From Bacteroidota bacterium (GTDB lineage: Bacteria; Bacteroidota; Ignavibacteria; UBA10030): a stretch of DNA of 64,000 nt. The DNA is taken from the NCBI GenBank assembly GCA_026416125.1, contig JAOAFT010000012.1:1-64000 (forward strand), in the 5' to 3' direction. The notes under the pieces are model-generated. The model was given only the letters and a program-made list of their open reading frames with translations, did not search any database and was not told the origin of the DNA. Positions 35,711-45,109 of the stretch are shown here, one piece after another. Made by a program: the position numbers and the translations under genes. Every line of letters begins with the position of its first letter. The first letter of the stretch is position 1.

Positions 35711-36511
35711 TTACTTTGCACGTTGCAGGAGGACTTGAAACTTCGTCTTGTAGTTTCTACTTAGTCTCAACCGTGTACCATCCCGAAGAAATATATCGTA
35801 ATCACCACTTTCATTTGGTTTAAGCGTGTGGACTTTCTGGATGTTAACGATTGTTGAGCGGTGAATTCGAACAAATTGAAGATGGTCAAGGGATTCTTCC
35901 ATCGAACTTAGAGTTTCACGGTGAATGTACTTTTGGTTGTTTGAGTGAATGACAACATAGTCACCTGCAGATTCGATCCAATCAATATCTTCGACAGGAA
36001 CGATGACAATATGATCTTTTTGTTTAAGAAGAATTCGAGTTATAGGTTCGTGGAAAGTACTCAAAGTGCGTGACGTATCGCCATCTGGTAAAATAGGATA
36101 CTCGTTGAGTAGCTTGGTAAGGCGTTCAGAGTAGTTTTGGATCTGTCGATGCTTTAATTCCTGGATAGCATGCTGAATAGTATCATGAAATCGCTCCTCT
36201 TTAACTGGTTTCAGGAGATAGTCGAGAGCATGGTACTCGAAGGCTTGTATTGCATAACGATCATACGCTGTAACAAAAATGATAAGTGGCGGTTCGTGAT
36301 GAATTTGTTTGAGCACTTCAAAGCCGTTCAATTCAGGCATTTGGATATCGAGGAACACAAGATCCGGATTGAGTGTATTAATAGCATCAATAGCTTCAGT
36401 ACCAGTACTACATTCCGCGATGATCATAATCTCAGGGTATTTCTGGAGTCTGATGCGAAGACCTTCACGAGCGTGGTATTCATCATCAACAATTAGAGCT
36501 CGAATGTTCAT
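35711..36511 (-). CDS. LytTR-family response regulator
   Basis: A 266-residue regulator with an N-terminal receiver domain (about 1-120; acidic VDDEYHAREGL, phospho-acceptor Asp55 in LVFLDIQMPEL, Lys in DYLLKPVKEERF) and a C-terminal LytTR DNA-binding domain (about 160-266; VEDIDWIESAGDYVVIH, FVRIHRSTIVNIQKV, DGTRLRLSRNYK). LytTR regulators act on promoters for envelope, virulence or uptake genes; the target here is unknown. Its start overlaps the upstream kinase stop by four bases, so it is the third gene of a three-gene operon read leftward. Confidence 0.92.
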   Translation of the reverse strand: MNIRALIVDDEYHAREGLRIRLQKYPEIMIIAECSTGTEAIDAINTLNPDLVFLDIQMPELNGFEVLKQIHHEPPLIIFVTAYDRYAIQAFEYHALDYLLKPVKEERFHDTIQHAIQELKHRQIQNYSERLTKLLNEYPILPDGDTSRTLSTFHEPITRILLKQKDHIVIVPVEDIDWIESAGDYVVIHSNNQKYIHRETLSSMEESLDHLQFVRIHRSTIVNIQKVHTLKPNESGDYDIFLRDGTRLRLSRNYKTKFQVLLQRAK

Positions 36512-37647
36512 AGTGGTACCTCGTTCTTATAAGTTGCGTGGTATACACCTTGTGGTAATTGGACCATGTAATTGATTTCTGTTTCTGATGGAAAGGTCAC
36601 TTCAAGGTGAGCTGTAGAACCATAGAGTTTGTCAAAACGATGTGATATGTATGTAAGGACATTTCGATCGTGCTCTAGGATCTTGTAGGTACAGTTCATT
36701 TGTAGTTGCAAGTACACGTTCACAGTATTATTTGTCAGTTGTGCCGAGATAGAAAGCTTCTGTACTGAATGATCTTGCTCAACATGGGAAAGTATATTTT
36801 CGATTAGTGGTTGGAGAGTAAATTTTGGTACTTTTATACTCCTTAACTCGGATGGAACCACATCAACAATAGTTGTGGTATACCCATGAAGAACCGCCAT
36901 GATTTTCATGTACAATTGGAGATAATTTATTTCTTCATTGAGGGTTGTCCACTCGTGTATTGATGAGTATACAGTTGTACGTAAGTAATCGCTCAAATCC
37001 GAAATAAGAGAATTTGCTTCCGAATACTGTTCATTGTGTAGATACTGTGTGAGAGTTTGAAATGTTAGTAGTAAAAATGAAGGCTGTAATCGATTTTTCA
37101 GTTCTTGCAAACGTGAATTTACCAATTCAGATTCTATGTATGTACGTTGAAGTTCCTGTTGATAGTTGATCTTACGGTACTCAATGAAGTATAACCCTAT
37201 AATGAAGAGAGCGTAGACAAATAACTCAATCCAGATTGTAGGATTGTTGAAGTATTGGTAGAAAATGTGGGACGTTATTAACTCTGGTTGCCAAAGAAAT
37301 TGATTTACACCAAGCATAATTGTTTGATGGATGCCGAACGCTATAAGTACGACTCCACCGTGCACAAGCAGAAGAGAACGCAACGGAGTTCGTGGAAATG
37401 GGAACCGGAGTGTTAATTTATACGCAACAATGCTAAGTGGTATAAAGTAGAAGAAGTATGCAATGTTTGATAAGAATATTTTTAAAGCGTTGATAGGTGC
37501 TTTGTCACCTGTGAAGAGAAAAAAGTACACCTGTGCTGAGCGTACAAGTGCGACAAGCACAAGGATGAGAAACAAAGGAAACAACAGCGATAGTCGCTTG
37601 TGATGCGTGTTCTGAGAATTGAGAATGTGTTGGGGAAAGCTCACCAT
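36508..37647 (-). CDS. Degenerate LytS-type sensor kinase (probable pseudokinase)
   Basis: A 379-residue membrane protein with about four hydrophobic helices (within 20-155), a linker coiled coil, and a region that should be the His_kinase/ATPase module. The expected QLxPHFLFN box reads RLQPSFLLLTF, so the phospho-acceptor His is Ser190. An N-box remnant (LQPLIENILSH, Asn284) is kept, but no DxGxG or GxGL box can be found after it. The frame is fully open, so this is not a fresh frameshift. It lies between an intact kinase and the response regulator and may act as a sensor subunit or modulator. Catalytic activity is unlikely. Confidence 0.8.
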   Translation of the reverse strand: MVSFPQHILNSQNTHHKRLSLLFPLFLILVLVALVRSAQVYFFLFTGDKAPINALKIFLSNIAYFFYFIPLSIVAYKLTLRFPFPRTPLRSLLLVHGGVVLIAFGIHQTIMLGVNQFLWQPELITSHIFYQYFNNPTIWIELFVYALFIIGLYFIEYRKINYQQELQRTYIESELVNSRLQELKNRLQPSFLLLTFQTLTQYLHNEQYSEANSLISDLSDYLRTTVYSSIHEWTTLNEEINYLQLYMKIMAVLHGYTTTIVDVVPSELRSIKVPKFTLQPLIENILSHVEQDHSVQKLSISAQLTNNTVNVYLQLQMNCTYKILEHDRNVLTYISHRFDKLYGSTAHLEVTFPSETEINYMVQLPQGVYHATYKNEVPL

Positions 37648-37652
37648 ATGAT

Positions 37653-38780
37653 TTACAGAGCCAATATGCGGTATGGTATTGTGATTGTTACAATGAATCC
37701 GCCGTTTGTTGGTGATTCACAAACAAAGCGATAGTTGTTCTCGTATAATCGAACCAATCGATCGCGAACTAAAGAAAGACCGACACCATGTTGTTTCTTT
37801 GTTTTGGGAATATTAGCTCCAACACCATCATCTTCTACGTGTATGGTAAGCCATCTATTCTCACGTTTTGCTGTTATGGAGATAGTTCCACCTTCTTTTT
37901 TTGGTGCAATGCCATGGTAGAGAGAATTCTCAACAATTGGTTGAAGTATAAAACGTGGAACGAGTGCATATTTAACTTCTTCTGTAATATTTTGTTTAAT
38001 GTGTAAACGATCTTGAAAGCGTACTTTTTCGATTTGGAGGTATTCATTGATGTACTTAATCTCATCAGCAAGGGGTATTTCCGAGCGATTGTCGGTGAAG
38101 AGTGTGGTTGATAAGTAGTTCTGTAAAAGTTCAAGCATATGCTTTGCTTGTATTTTATCTCGTTTAAGGAGAAGTGTAGAAAGTGTGTTGAGTGTGTTGA
38201 AGAGGAAGTGAGGGTGAAGTTGGCCCTCGAGTGTTTTCAGTTGCGATTGAAGGAGTTGCGTTTTAAGTTCTATAAGTTTCTGCTCAGTTTCATGACCCTT
38301 CGCATAGAGATCGTAACCAATAATGCTACCAAAAAGCGTGAAGTACATTCCATAATCGAGCCAAATCCACACGTTGCTTAACATGCGTATATGAATGAGT
38401 TCAAGGAAACTCTTATATCCATGGAGAATTTCGGATATTACAAAAGAAGCTATCGTTTGTCGAAGAAAAACAATACAGAGTGGGAAGAGAAACGTGAGGA
38501 AAATCCAGTAGAGTTTGGTATGGTTAGAAAGAATAAGCCGTCGATGGCCCCATGAAATTACAGGTACAAACAGTAGCCAAAGCCACCAAAGGAACAAATT
38601 GAAAGGAACATGCCACCAAAGTGGAAATTGAACCTGTTCAAATGCATCAACAATGTAGTAATGTTGAAGACCCCGAGTAATTCCTATCAGTGTAAGAACT
38701 ATAGCAAGAATCCGCATATACTTCGGGGGAAAGGAGTACTTCGCATACCATAATGAAATATTTCGAAGTATCGTTTTCAT
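37653..38780 (-). CDS. LytS-type sensor histidine kinase
   Basis: This 375-residue kinase has about four or five membrane helices (within 22-155) and an intact catalytic module: phospho-acceptor His191 in GQLHPHFLFNTLNTL, N-box PIVENSLYHG (Asn285), and ATP boxes EDDGVGANIP and HGVGLSLVRDRL. It is the first gene of the leftward operon and ends six bases before the degenerate paralogue. It should phosphorylate the LytTR regulator, alone or with its neighbour. The signal sensed by its helices is unknown. Confidence 0.9.
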   Translation of the reverse strand: MKTILRNISLWYAKYSFPPKYMRILAIVLTLIGITRGLQHYYIVDAFEQVQFPLWWHVPFNLFLWWLWLLFVPVISWGHRRLILSNHTKLYWIFLTFLFPLCIVFLRQTIASFVISEILHGYKSFLELIHIRMLSNVWIWLDYGMYFTLFGSIIGYDLYAKGHETEQKLIELKTQLLQSQLKTLEGQLHPHFLFNTLNTLSTLLLKRDKIQAKHMLELLQNYLSTTLFTDNRSEIPLADEIKYINEYLQIEKVRFQDRLHIKQNITEEVKYALVPRFILQPIVENSLYHGIAPKKEGGTISITAKRENRWLTIHVEDDGVGANIPKTKKQHGVGLSLVRDRLVRLYENNYRFVCESPTNGGFIVTITIPYRILAL

Positions 38781-38822
38781 GCCCTTTCAAAATACAAGAA
38801 ACTATAACGACAATCAACGAAA

Positions 38823-38840
38823 GAACATGATTTCATGTTC
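38823..38840. promoter_or_regulatory. Perfect 18-bp palindrome between the LytTR operon and the GT4 gene
   Basis: GAACATGA (38823-38830), TT, TCATGTTC (38833-38840) is a perfect dyad in the divergent intergenic region. It overlaps the -35 position of the rightward promoter candidate and lies about 43 bp upstream of the kinase start. It fits a homodimer operator rather than the direct repeats typical of LytTR sites. Confidence 0.5.
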
Positions 38841-38859
38841 ATCGAAAATTCGGTATAAT
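38831..38859 (+). promoter_or_regulatory. Possible promoter of the GT4 gene
   Basis: A perfect TATAAT (38854-38859) lies 17 bp after TTTCAT (38831-38836). The -10 is strong and the -35 weak, as in promoters needing an activator. The -35 falls within the palindrome. Confidence 0.5.
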
Positions 38860-38895
38860 TAAACACCTGACATGCATTGATTCACATTGAACTGT

Positions 38896-40047
38896 ATGAC
38901 ACGAGAAATACAAACACGGTACTCTGTAGCACTTATCCATGATTGGCTCACTGGAATGCGGGGTGGTGAAAAGGTACTGGAAGTATTGTGTTCATTGTTC
39001 CCACAGGCTCCGATTTTAACATTGCTTCACAATAAAGGTGCGATGTCGGATATCATTGAACAGCGAACAATCCGTACCTCGTTCATCGATGCTCTTCCAT
39101 TGAAGGAGAAACAGTACAGATACTTCTTACCACTCATGCCCATAGCTGTTGAGTTCATGGATTTTTCGCCCTATGATATTCTTATTTCTTCAAGTCACGC
39201 GGTTGCGAAAAACACTCGACCACGTCGTGGTGCACTTCATATTTGCTACTGTCATACACCAATGCGCTACATTTGGGATCTCTACGATGATTATTTCGTA
39301 AAAGGGAAAAGTACTCTTCTAATGCGTATAGGAATGGATCTCATTCGCCCTGCGTTGCAGTGGTGGGATGTCCGTACAAGTAACCGTGTACATTATTTTA
39401 TTGCAAACTCATACTTTGTTGCACAGCGGATACAAAACATCTATAACCGCACTGCAGATGTTATACATCCACCAGTAGATACATCAAAATTCGTTGTTTC
39501 GACACACGATGATGGATACTATTTACTAGTAAGTGCATTAGTACCATACAAACGGATTGACTTGGCCATTGAAGCATTTAAGAGGTGTGGTGAAAAACTA
39601 ATCATTGTTGGAAGTGGACCTGATGAAAAAAGATTGAAACAGTTAGCCCCAAGAAACGTTGAGTTTCTAGGATGGGTCAATGAAGAACTCCTTGCGCAGT
39701 GTTATGCACGTTGTCGAGCATTGATTTTTCCTGGTGTGGAGGATTTTGGGATTGTTCCACTTGAAGCGATGGCAAGTGGAAAACCCGTCATAGCTTTTGG
39801 TAAAGGAGGAGTACTGGAATCCGTTGTCGCAGAAGGAGAGGCACGAACGGGGATTTTCTTCTATGAACAGACAGTCGATGCACTTCTTGAAGCTTTGAAA
39901 AGGTTCTCAACATTACAATTTGAACCATTACTCTTGCGTAAACATGCAGAGAAATTTGATATTCGAGTCTTTGAACAAAAACTTGCTGAGTACATCGAAC
40001 AACGAATTCACGGGTGGGAAAAATCAAGGGACCATGGAGAGAGGTAG
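38896..40047 (+). CDS. Glycosyltransferase family 4
   Basis: A GT-B-fold sugar transferase of 383 residues, probably using a nucleotide sugar to build envelope or exopolysaccharide. The N-terminal half shows IHDWLTGMRGGEKVLEVL, a common GT4 acceptor-domain start, and CYCHTPMRYIWDLYDDYF. The C-terminal donor domain has SALVPYKRIDLAIEAF, GSGPDEKRLKQLA, FPGVEDFGIVPLEAMASGKPVIAFGKGG with the E-x7-E motif. I start at ATG 38896 (TTG 38887 is also in frame); no clear ribosome site precedes it. Donor and acceptor cannot be assigned. It stands alone between the LytTR operon and lon. Confidence 0.88.
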   Translation: MTREIQTRYSVALIHDWLTGMRGGEKVLEVLCSLFPQAPILTLLHNKGAMSDIIEQRTIRTSFIDALPLKEKQYRYFLPLMPIAVEFMDFSPYDILISSSHAVAKNTRPRRGALHICYCHTPMRYIWDLYDDYFVKGKSTLLMRIGMDLIRPALQWWDVRTSNRVHYFIANSYFVAQRIQNIYNRTADVIHPPVDTSKFVVSTHDDGYYLLVSALVPYKRIDLAIEAFKRCGEKLIIVGSGPDEKRLKQLAPRNVEFLGWVNEELLAQCYARCRALIFPGVEDFGIVPLEAMASGKPVIAFGKGGVLESVVAEGEARTGIFFYEQTVDALLEALKRFSTLQFEPLLLRKHAEKFDIRVFEQKLAEYIEQRIHGWEKSRDHGER

Positions 40048-40238
40048 CATTGTTTGGCATTCCCTTTTCAGCGATAGAGTATAAATTGGCGAAATAGGTA
40101 TTCGTCGTGCTGCTACGAGTGTGAGACTAGTGTTTTTGTGAGGTTATCACCATTTCTTGATTCTCCAGGAAATCATCGGTACATTAAAATCCATGGAAAG
40201 TAGTATAGGTATCCTTTTTCAGTAATAACGTTAGTTTT

Positions 40239-42656
40239 ATGGATGAGAAAGAGAAAATAGGTCAGCAAGTAGAGACGCTTGAGGAAATTCCGACAATACT
40301 TCCAATCTTACCATTACGGGATATTGTTATATTTCCGTACATGATTTATCCGGTGTTGGTTGGCCGTGAGACATCGTTACGTGCTGCTACCGAAGCAGTT
40401 GAACACAGAGGTAAGAATATTTTTCTTGTAGCCCAAAAGAATCCTTCGATTGATGAACCAGGGGAAAATGATATTTTCCATGAAGGTACAGTAGCAAAAA
40501 TTCTCCAAATGTTAAAACTACCAAATGGACTCATGAAAATACTTGTTGATGGAGTGGCACAAGCACGGATTAAGCGGTTCTTAGACAACCCATTATTCCT
40601 TGAAGCCGAAGTAGTAATTAATAAAGTGGAAGTACCAGTTACACGAGAACTCGAAGCTTTAGTCCGCCATGTATCGTCGTTGTTCACTGAGTATGTGCGT
40701 CTCAACCGGAACCTTCCTCCAGAAGTAATAATCACATATGATGGGATTAAAGAACCTCAGCGGAAACTATACTACATCGCTTCGAACATATTGCAAAGTG
40801 TCGAGGTAAAACAGCGAATTCTCCAACTACAGTCACTCCGCGATCAATTTTATGAAATTTCAAAGATTCTTACAACCGAAGTCGATATTCTAAAAATTGA
40901 GCGAGAAATTGATACAAAAGTTCAAGATACGATTCAGAAATCTCAACGGAAGTACTTCATACAGGAACAAATAAAAATTCTCCAGGATGAACTCGGTGAG
41001 GATGAGGCCAGTCCAGAGCTTGCGAAGTTGAAAGAACAGATCAAGGCAGCGAAAATGCCAAAAGAAGTTGAAGAGAAGGCAATGGAGGAGTTCAACAAGT
41101 TAAAGAAAACACCAGCAATGTCACCAGAATTCACCGTAACTCGCAACTATCTTGATTGGCTAATTGCTGTTCCGTGGTACAAGAGGACAAAGGATAATCT
41201 CGATGTAGATCACGTGAAAAAGATTTTGGATGAGGATCACTATGGATTAGAGAAACCTAAAGAGCGTATTCTCGAACATATTGCAGTGTTGAATCTTGTG
41301 AAGGAAATGCGTGGCCAAATCCTGTGTTTTGTTGGGCCTCCAGGTGTTGGTAAAACATCCTTAGCACGATCGATAGCACGTGCACTCGGTCGGAAGTTCG
41401 TTCGTCTTTCACTGGGTGGTGTTCGGGATGAAGCTGAAATCCGAGGACATCGACGTACCTACATTGGTTCCATGCCTGGGAAAATTATTCAGTCAATGAA
41501 GCGTGCAGGCGTTATTAATCCTGTTATCTTGATGGATGAAGTCGATAAAATGAGCATGGATTTTCGCGGTGATCCATCTGCTGCATTGTTGGAAGTACTC
41601 GACCCAGAGCAAAACTATGCATTCAACGACCATTATCTCGAAGTGGATTACGATCTTTCAAAAGTCATGTTTATTACCACAGCAAATGTCAGATATGCTA
41701 TTCCAGCGCCGCTGCAAGATCGTATGGAAATCATTGAACTACCGGGGTACCTCGATCATGAAAAGAAAGAAATTGCAAAACAACACATTATTCCTAAACA
41801 ATTGAAAGCTCACGGTTTACAACCGAACGAGGTGGTATTTGAGGATGATGTAATACTAAAAATTATCCATGAGTACACACGAGAAGCAGGCGTGAGAAAT
41901 TTGGAACGTGAGATTGCTACTATTTGTCGTAAAGTTGCGAAAGAAAAAGTACTTGCACGACAAAAGAATGGAAAAAAACGACAGAGACATTCAAAGCAAA
42001 TACGTATTACAAAAGATGTAATCGAGCGATACCTTGGTGTGCCAAAGTATCGAACAAAACTTGCTGAACTTCAACCTCGTGTTGGATCTGTCACGGGATT
42101 GGCATGGACAAGCGTTGGTGGCGATATTCTTAATGTCGATGTGACGGTAATGCGAGGGAGTGAACGGCTCACTCTTACTGGACAGCTTGGCGATGTCATG
42201 AAAGAATCAGCTCAAGCAGCCCTTAGCTACATTCGGTCGAATGCACAAAAATTTGGACTCGAACCTGATTTCTGCAAGGGAAAGGAAATTCATATTCATG
42301 TTCCGGAGGGTGCGATACCGAAAGATGGACCATCTGCAGGTTTAACGATGGCTATGGCAATTATCTCTGCGGCTGCAAATCGTCCAGCACGCAACGATGT
42401 AGCAATGACAGGTGAGATTACACTTCGAGGAAACGTTCTCCCTATTGGTGGGTTAAATGAAAAGTTACTTGCTGCTCAACGAAGCGGAATTAAAACTGTG
42501 CTCATTCCTAAGGAAAACATGAAAGATTTAACAGAAATTCCAGACAAGGTCAAGGAAGGACTAACTATTGTTCCAGTTGAAACAATTGAAGAAGCTGTAC
42601 ACTATGTTTTTGTTGATGGGAGTGAAAAGAAAAAGTCAAAAAAGAGGAAAACATAA
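40239..42656 (+). CDS. lon: ATP-dependent protease La (Lon)
   Basis: Lon is a cytosolic AAA+ serine protease that degrades misfolded and regulatory proteins. The 805-residue product has the N-terminal substrate domain (about 15-210; [20 protein letters not shown]), a coiled-coil stretch, the AAA+ module (Walker [10 protein letters not shown], Walker [11 protein letters not shown]), and the protease domain with Ser699 in DGPSAG and Lys742 in [10 protein letters not shown] forming the catalytic dyad. The tail is very basic (KKKSKKRKT). The 191-bp upstream gap shows no recognised heat-shock operator such as CIRCE. Confidence 0.97.
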   Translation: MDEKEKIGQQVETLEEIPTILPILPLRDIVIFPYMIYPVLVGRETSLRAATEAVEHRGKNIFLVAQKNPSIDEPGENDIFHEGTVAKILQMLKLPNGLMKILVDGVAQARIKRFLDNPLFLEAEVVINKVEVPVTRELEALVRHVSSLFTEYVRLNRNLPPEVIITYDGIKEPQRKLYYIASNILQSVEVKQRILQLQSLRDQFYEISKILTTEVDILKIEREIDTKVQDTIQKSQRKYFIQEQIKILQDELGEDEASPELAKLKEQIKAAKMPKEVEEKAMEEFNKLKKTPAMSPEFTVTRNYLDWLIAVPWYKRTKDNLDVDHVKKILDEDHYGLEKPKERILEHIAVLNLVKEMRGQILCFVGPPGVGKTSLARSIARALGRKFVRLSLGGVRDEAEIRGHRRTYIGSMPGKIIQSMKRAGVINPVILMDEVDKMSMDFRGDPSAALLEVLDPEQNYAFNDHYLEVDYDLSKVMFITTANVRYAIPAPLQDRMEIIELPGYLDHEKKEIAKQHIIPKQLKAHGLQPNEVVFEDDVILKIIHEYTREAGVRNLEREIATICRKVAKEKVLARQKNGKKRQRHSKQIRITKDVIERYLGVPKYRTKLAELQPRVGSVTGLAWTSVGGDILNVDVTVMRGSERLTLTGQLGDVMKESAQAALSYIRSNAQKFGLEPDFCKGKEIHIHVPEGAIPKDGPSAGLTMAMAIISAAANRPARNDVAMTGEITLRGNVLPIGGLNEKLLAAQRSGIKTVLIPKENMKDLTEIPDKVKEGLTIVPVETIEEAVHYVFVDGSEKKKSKKRKT

Positions 42657-42712
42657 GTACATTGTTTTTGAGAAACTGTAGTCGAACACCGATCAGTTTT
42701 TAGGGAGAAAGA

Positions 42713-44398
42713 ATGAGTTACCAAGTACTAGCCCGCAAGTATCGCCCGATGATTTTTAATGAAATCGTTGGGCAAGAACATGTTACCAATACATTGCGAA
42801 ATGCACTTGCAACGAAACGAGTCGCCCATGCATATCTTTTTAGTGGAACACGTGGATGTGGAAAAACAACTACCGCACGAATTCTTGCCCGTGCGTTGAA
42901 TTGTGAATCCCCTATCCATAATAATCCCGATAATACGTGCTCAACGTGCATTGAAATCATTGAGGGACGGAGTCTTGATGTAATAGAAATTGATGGTGCA
43001 TCGAATCGTGGTGTTGAAGAGATCAGAAATTTACGTGAATCTGTTCGATACACACCAGTCCGGGGAAAGTATAAAGTGTACATCATTGACGAGGTGCACA
43101 TGCTAACCAAAGAAGCGTTTAATGCTCTCCTGAAGACCCTTGAAGAACCTCCGTCACATGTTGTATTTATTTTTGCTACGACGGAGGTTCATAAAATGCC
43201 AATGACAATTCTTTCTCGATGTCAGCGTTTCGATTTTCGTAGGATTTCTGTAAAAGAAATTGTTGGGAATCTGAAAACAATTGCTGAGGCTGAGCAATTG
43301 ACTGTCGAAGAAGAAGCTCTCCAAATTATTGCACGACGTGCTGATGGTTCATTACGAGATGCGCAAAGTATTCTTGAACAAGTACGTTCCTTTTGTGGCC
43401 AAGCAATTACAGCGCGAGAACTTCTCTCAGCTTTTCACGTTGTTGATCAAGAATTGTACTTTCAATTTACAAATCATTGTAAAACGAAAAATACAGCTGG
43501 CGTCTTAATGTTAATTGACGATGTCTTGAAAAGCGGGTACGATATTCGTGAGTTTACTATAGGTCTTCTTGAGCATCTTCGGAATTTGCTTGTTGTACAA
43601 ACAACAGGAACAACAACGCTCCTTGAAGTATCGGATGAGTACGCGCAACGCTATAGGAATGAAGCAAAGGAATTTTCAGAAACCGATCTCCTACGGTACA
43701 TAAAACTTGCAACTGAGTTAGAACAATCACTCCGATGGGCTTCACAACCACGCTACTGTCTCGAAGCAGCACTTTTACGTATGGTAACTATGGCAAAATC
43801 AGTTGAACTTAAAGGCCTCATCGATCTCATTGTGGATTTGAAAAAAAAACTTGAAAGTACGCAATCGGTACCGAATTTTGGAAAATCCAGTTCAGAGCTT
43901 CAAGAGCCAGCAAGTAAGTTTTCTATAAGTTTTTCGCACCAAGGTTCTCAGAGTACATCGCCCACGAAAGTACAAACGTTTTATGAACCAAGTTCCCCAT
44001 ATGATCCTCCTGTTTCATTTTCTACTGTGCATCCTGTGATTACGCCAGATGAAGTGCAGCAATATTGGACGAATTTTGTGGACAATGTCTATCAGGAGCG
44101 AAAAGTCGTTGGAATTTCGTTGAGAGAATCAAAAGTTGTCGAAGTAAAAAATGGTACTCTTGCTCTTGGGTGTGTTGATGATTATCACTACGATGCTTTG
44201 CGACGATACAAGGAATATTTAACGAACACAATTCAAAAAATGACGGGTAAGAAAGTTATTGTAGAACCACGGTTGTTGAAAAATAAAACGTTTTCTTCTC
44301 AAACTGCTGCAAAAGGTGAAAAGGCTCTTCACGATTCTGAAGGGCACCCAATCATCCAAATCTTACGTCGTGAGCTAGGCGCAGAACCGATTGACTAA
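42713..44398 (+). CDS. dnaX: DNA polymerase III subunit gamma/tau
   Basis: DnaX is the clamp-loader ATPase of the replisome. The 561-residue tau form has Walker A GTRGCGKT at 45-52, a zinc-binding Cys set (C-E-S ... CSTC), DEVHML, the SRC motif in LSRCQRF, and the lid and collar domains to about residue 370. A less conserved region follows, with a C-terminal domain (about 450-561) that in other bacteria contacts DnaE and DnaB. At codons 377-379 there are nine consecutive As, where a -1 shift would stop translation at once (see separate entry), so a short gamma form of about 380 residues is plausible. Confidence 0.95.
   Translation: MSYQVLARKYRPMIFNEIVGQEHVTNTLRNALATKRVAHAYLFSGTRGCGKTTTARILARALNCESPIHNNPDNTCSTCIEIIEGRSLDVIEIDGASNRGVEEIRNLRESVRYTPVRGKYKVYIIDEVHMLTKEAFNALLKTLEEPPSHVVFIFATTEVHKMPMTILSRCQRFDFRRISVKEIVGNLKTIAEAEQLTVEEEALQIIARRADGSLRDAQSILEQVRSFCGQAITARELLSAFHVVDQELYFQFTNHCKTKNTAGVLMLIDDVLKSGYDIREFTIGLLEHLRNLLVVQTTGTTTLLEVSDEYAQRYRNEAKEFSETDLLRYIKLATELEQSLRWASQPRYCLEAALLRMVTMAKSVELKGLIDLIVDLKKKLESTQSVPNFGKSSSELQEPASKFSISFSHQGSQSTSPTKVQTFYEPSSPYDPPVSFSTVHPVITPDEVQQYWTNFVDNVYQERKVVGISLRESKVVEVKNGTLALGCVDDYHYDALRRYKEYLTNTIQKMTGKKVIVEPRLLKNKTFSSQTAAKGEKALHDSEGHPIIQILRRELGAEPID
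43841..43854 (+). other. Putative slippage/frameshift site in dnaX making gamma
   Basis: Nine As at 43841-43849 encode Lys377-Lys379. A -1 ribosomal shift, or one extra A added by RNA polymerase, changes the next codons to ACT TGA, so the chain ends one residue later. Thermus dnaX uses transcriptional slippage at a nine-A run, and E. coli uses a -1 shift at A-AAA-AAG with an immediate UGA. The run sits just after the collar domain, where gamma should end. Confidence 0.6.
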
Positions 44399-44519
44399 GA
44401 TGAGAGGGGAAGAAGTTCATCCGTATCTCTTTGTTATCCCAATGAGTTTCTCGGTCATTTTGCGTTGATCCTCAGAGGAGTTCTTAGTACTTTGTTACCA
44501 TGAAATTTGTGGAGATAGT

Positions 44520-45104
44520 ATGAAACTTCCAAAAGAGCAAATCATAGAAATATTTAAAGAGACGAAAGCTTTACTTGAAGGTCACTTTGTACTTTCCTCA
44601 GGTCTCCATAGTCCACAGTACTTTCAGTGCGCAAAAGTTCTTCAGTATCCTAAGTATCTTCACCTACTTGCAGGAGAAATTGCTCGTCACTTTGAATACA
44701 ATGATATTGAGGTTGTCATTGCACCTGCCATAGGTGGTATTACTGTTGCAACTGAGGTTGGAAGAATGCTCGGAGCTCGAACACTTTTTTCGGAACGTGT
44801 TAATGGTAGAATGGAACTTCGCCGTGGTTTTGAAATCCTACCGAACGAGCGTACTCTTGTGGTTGAAGATGTAATAACCACAGGTGGTTCGACCAATGAA
44901 GTAATAGAACTCGTGAAGAAATCGAAAGGAGCTCTTGTTGGTGTTAGTTGTATCGTGGATCGGAGCAATGGAAAAGTACGATTCGATGCAAAGTACTTCT
45001 CGGTTCTCCAGATGGACGCTGTATCGTATACACCTGAACAGTGTCCTCTCTGTGCAGAGGGTAGTATACCACCAAGTAAACCTGGAAGTCGAGGAAACTA
45101 CTAG
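44520..45104 (+). CDS. pyrE: Orotate phosphoribosyltransferase
   Basis: PyrE attaches PRPP-derived ribose phosphate to orotate, giving OMP in pyrimidine synthesis. The 194-residue product has FVLSSGLHSPQYFQCAKVL near the N-terminus and the PRPP-binding motif TLVVEDVITTGGSTNEVIELVK. A GTGGAGATA site precedes ATG 44520. It begins a compact nucleotide-metabolism group: five bases separate it from the Nudix gene, which overlaps the phosphorylase gene. Confidence 0.94.
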   Translation: MKLPKEQIIEIFKETKALLEGHFVLSSGLHSPQYFQCAKVLQYPKYLHLLAGEIARHFEYNDIEVVIAPAIGGITVATEVGRMLGARTLFSERVNGRMELRRGFEILPNERTLVVEDVITTGGSTNEVIELVKKSKGALVGVSCIVDRSNGKVRFDAKYFSVLQMDAVSYTPEQCPLCAEGSIPPSKPGSRGNY

Positions 45105-45109
45105 AATCT

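Noticed and set aside
36508-37647. Treating the His-less kinase as a sequencing or assembly error
   Set aside because: The frame is open for 379 codons and several boxes, not one base, are altered; gradual divergence is the simpler reading.
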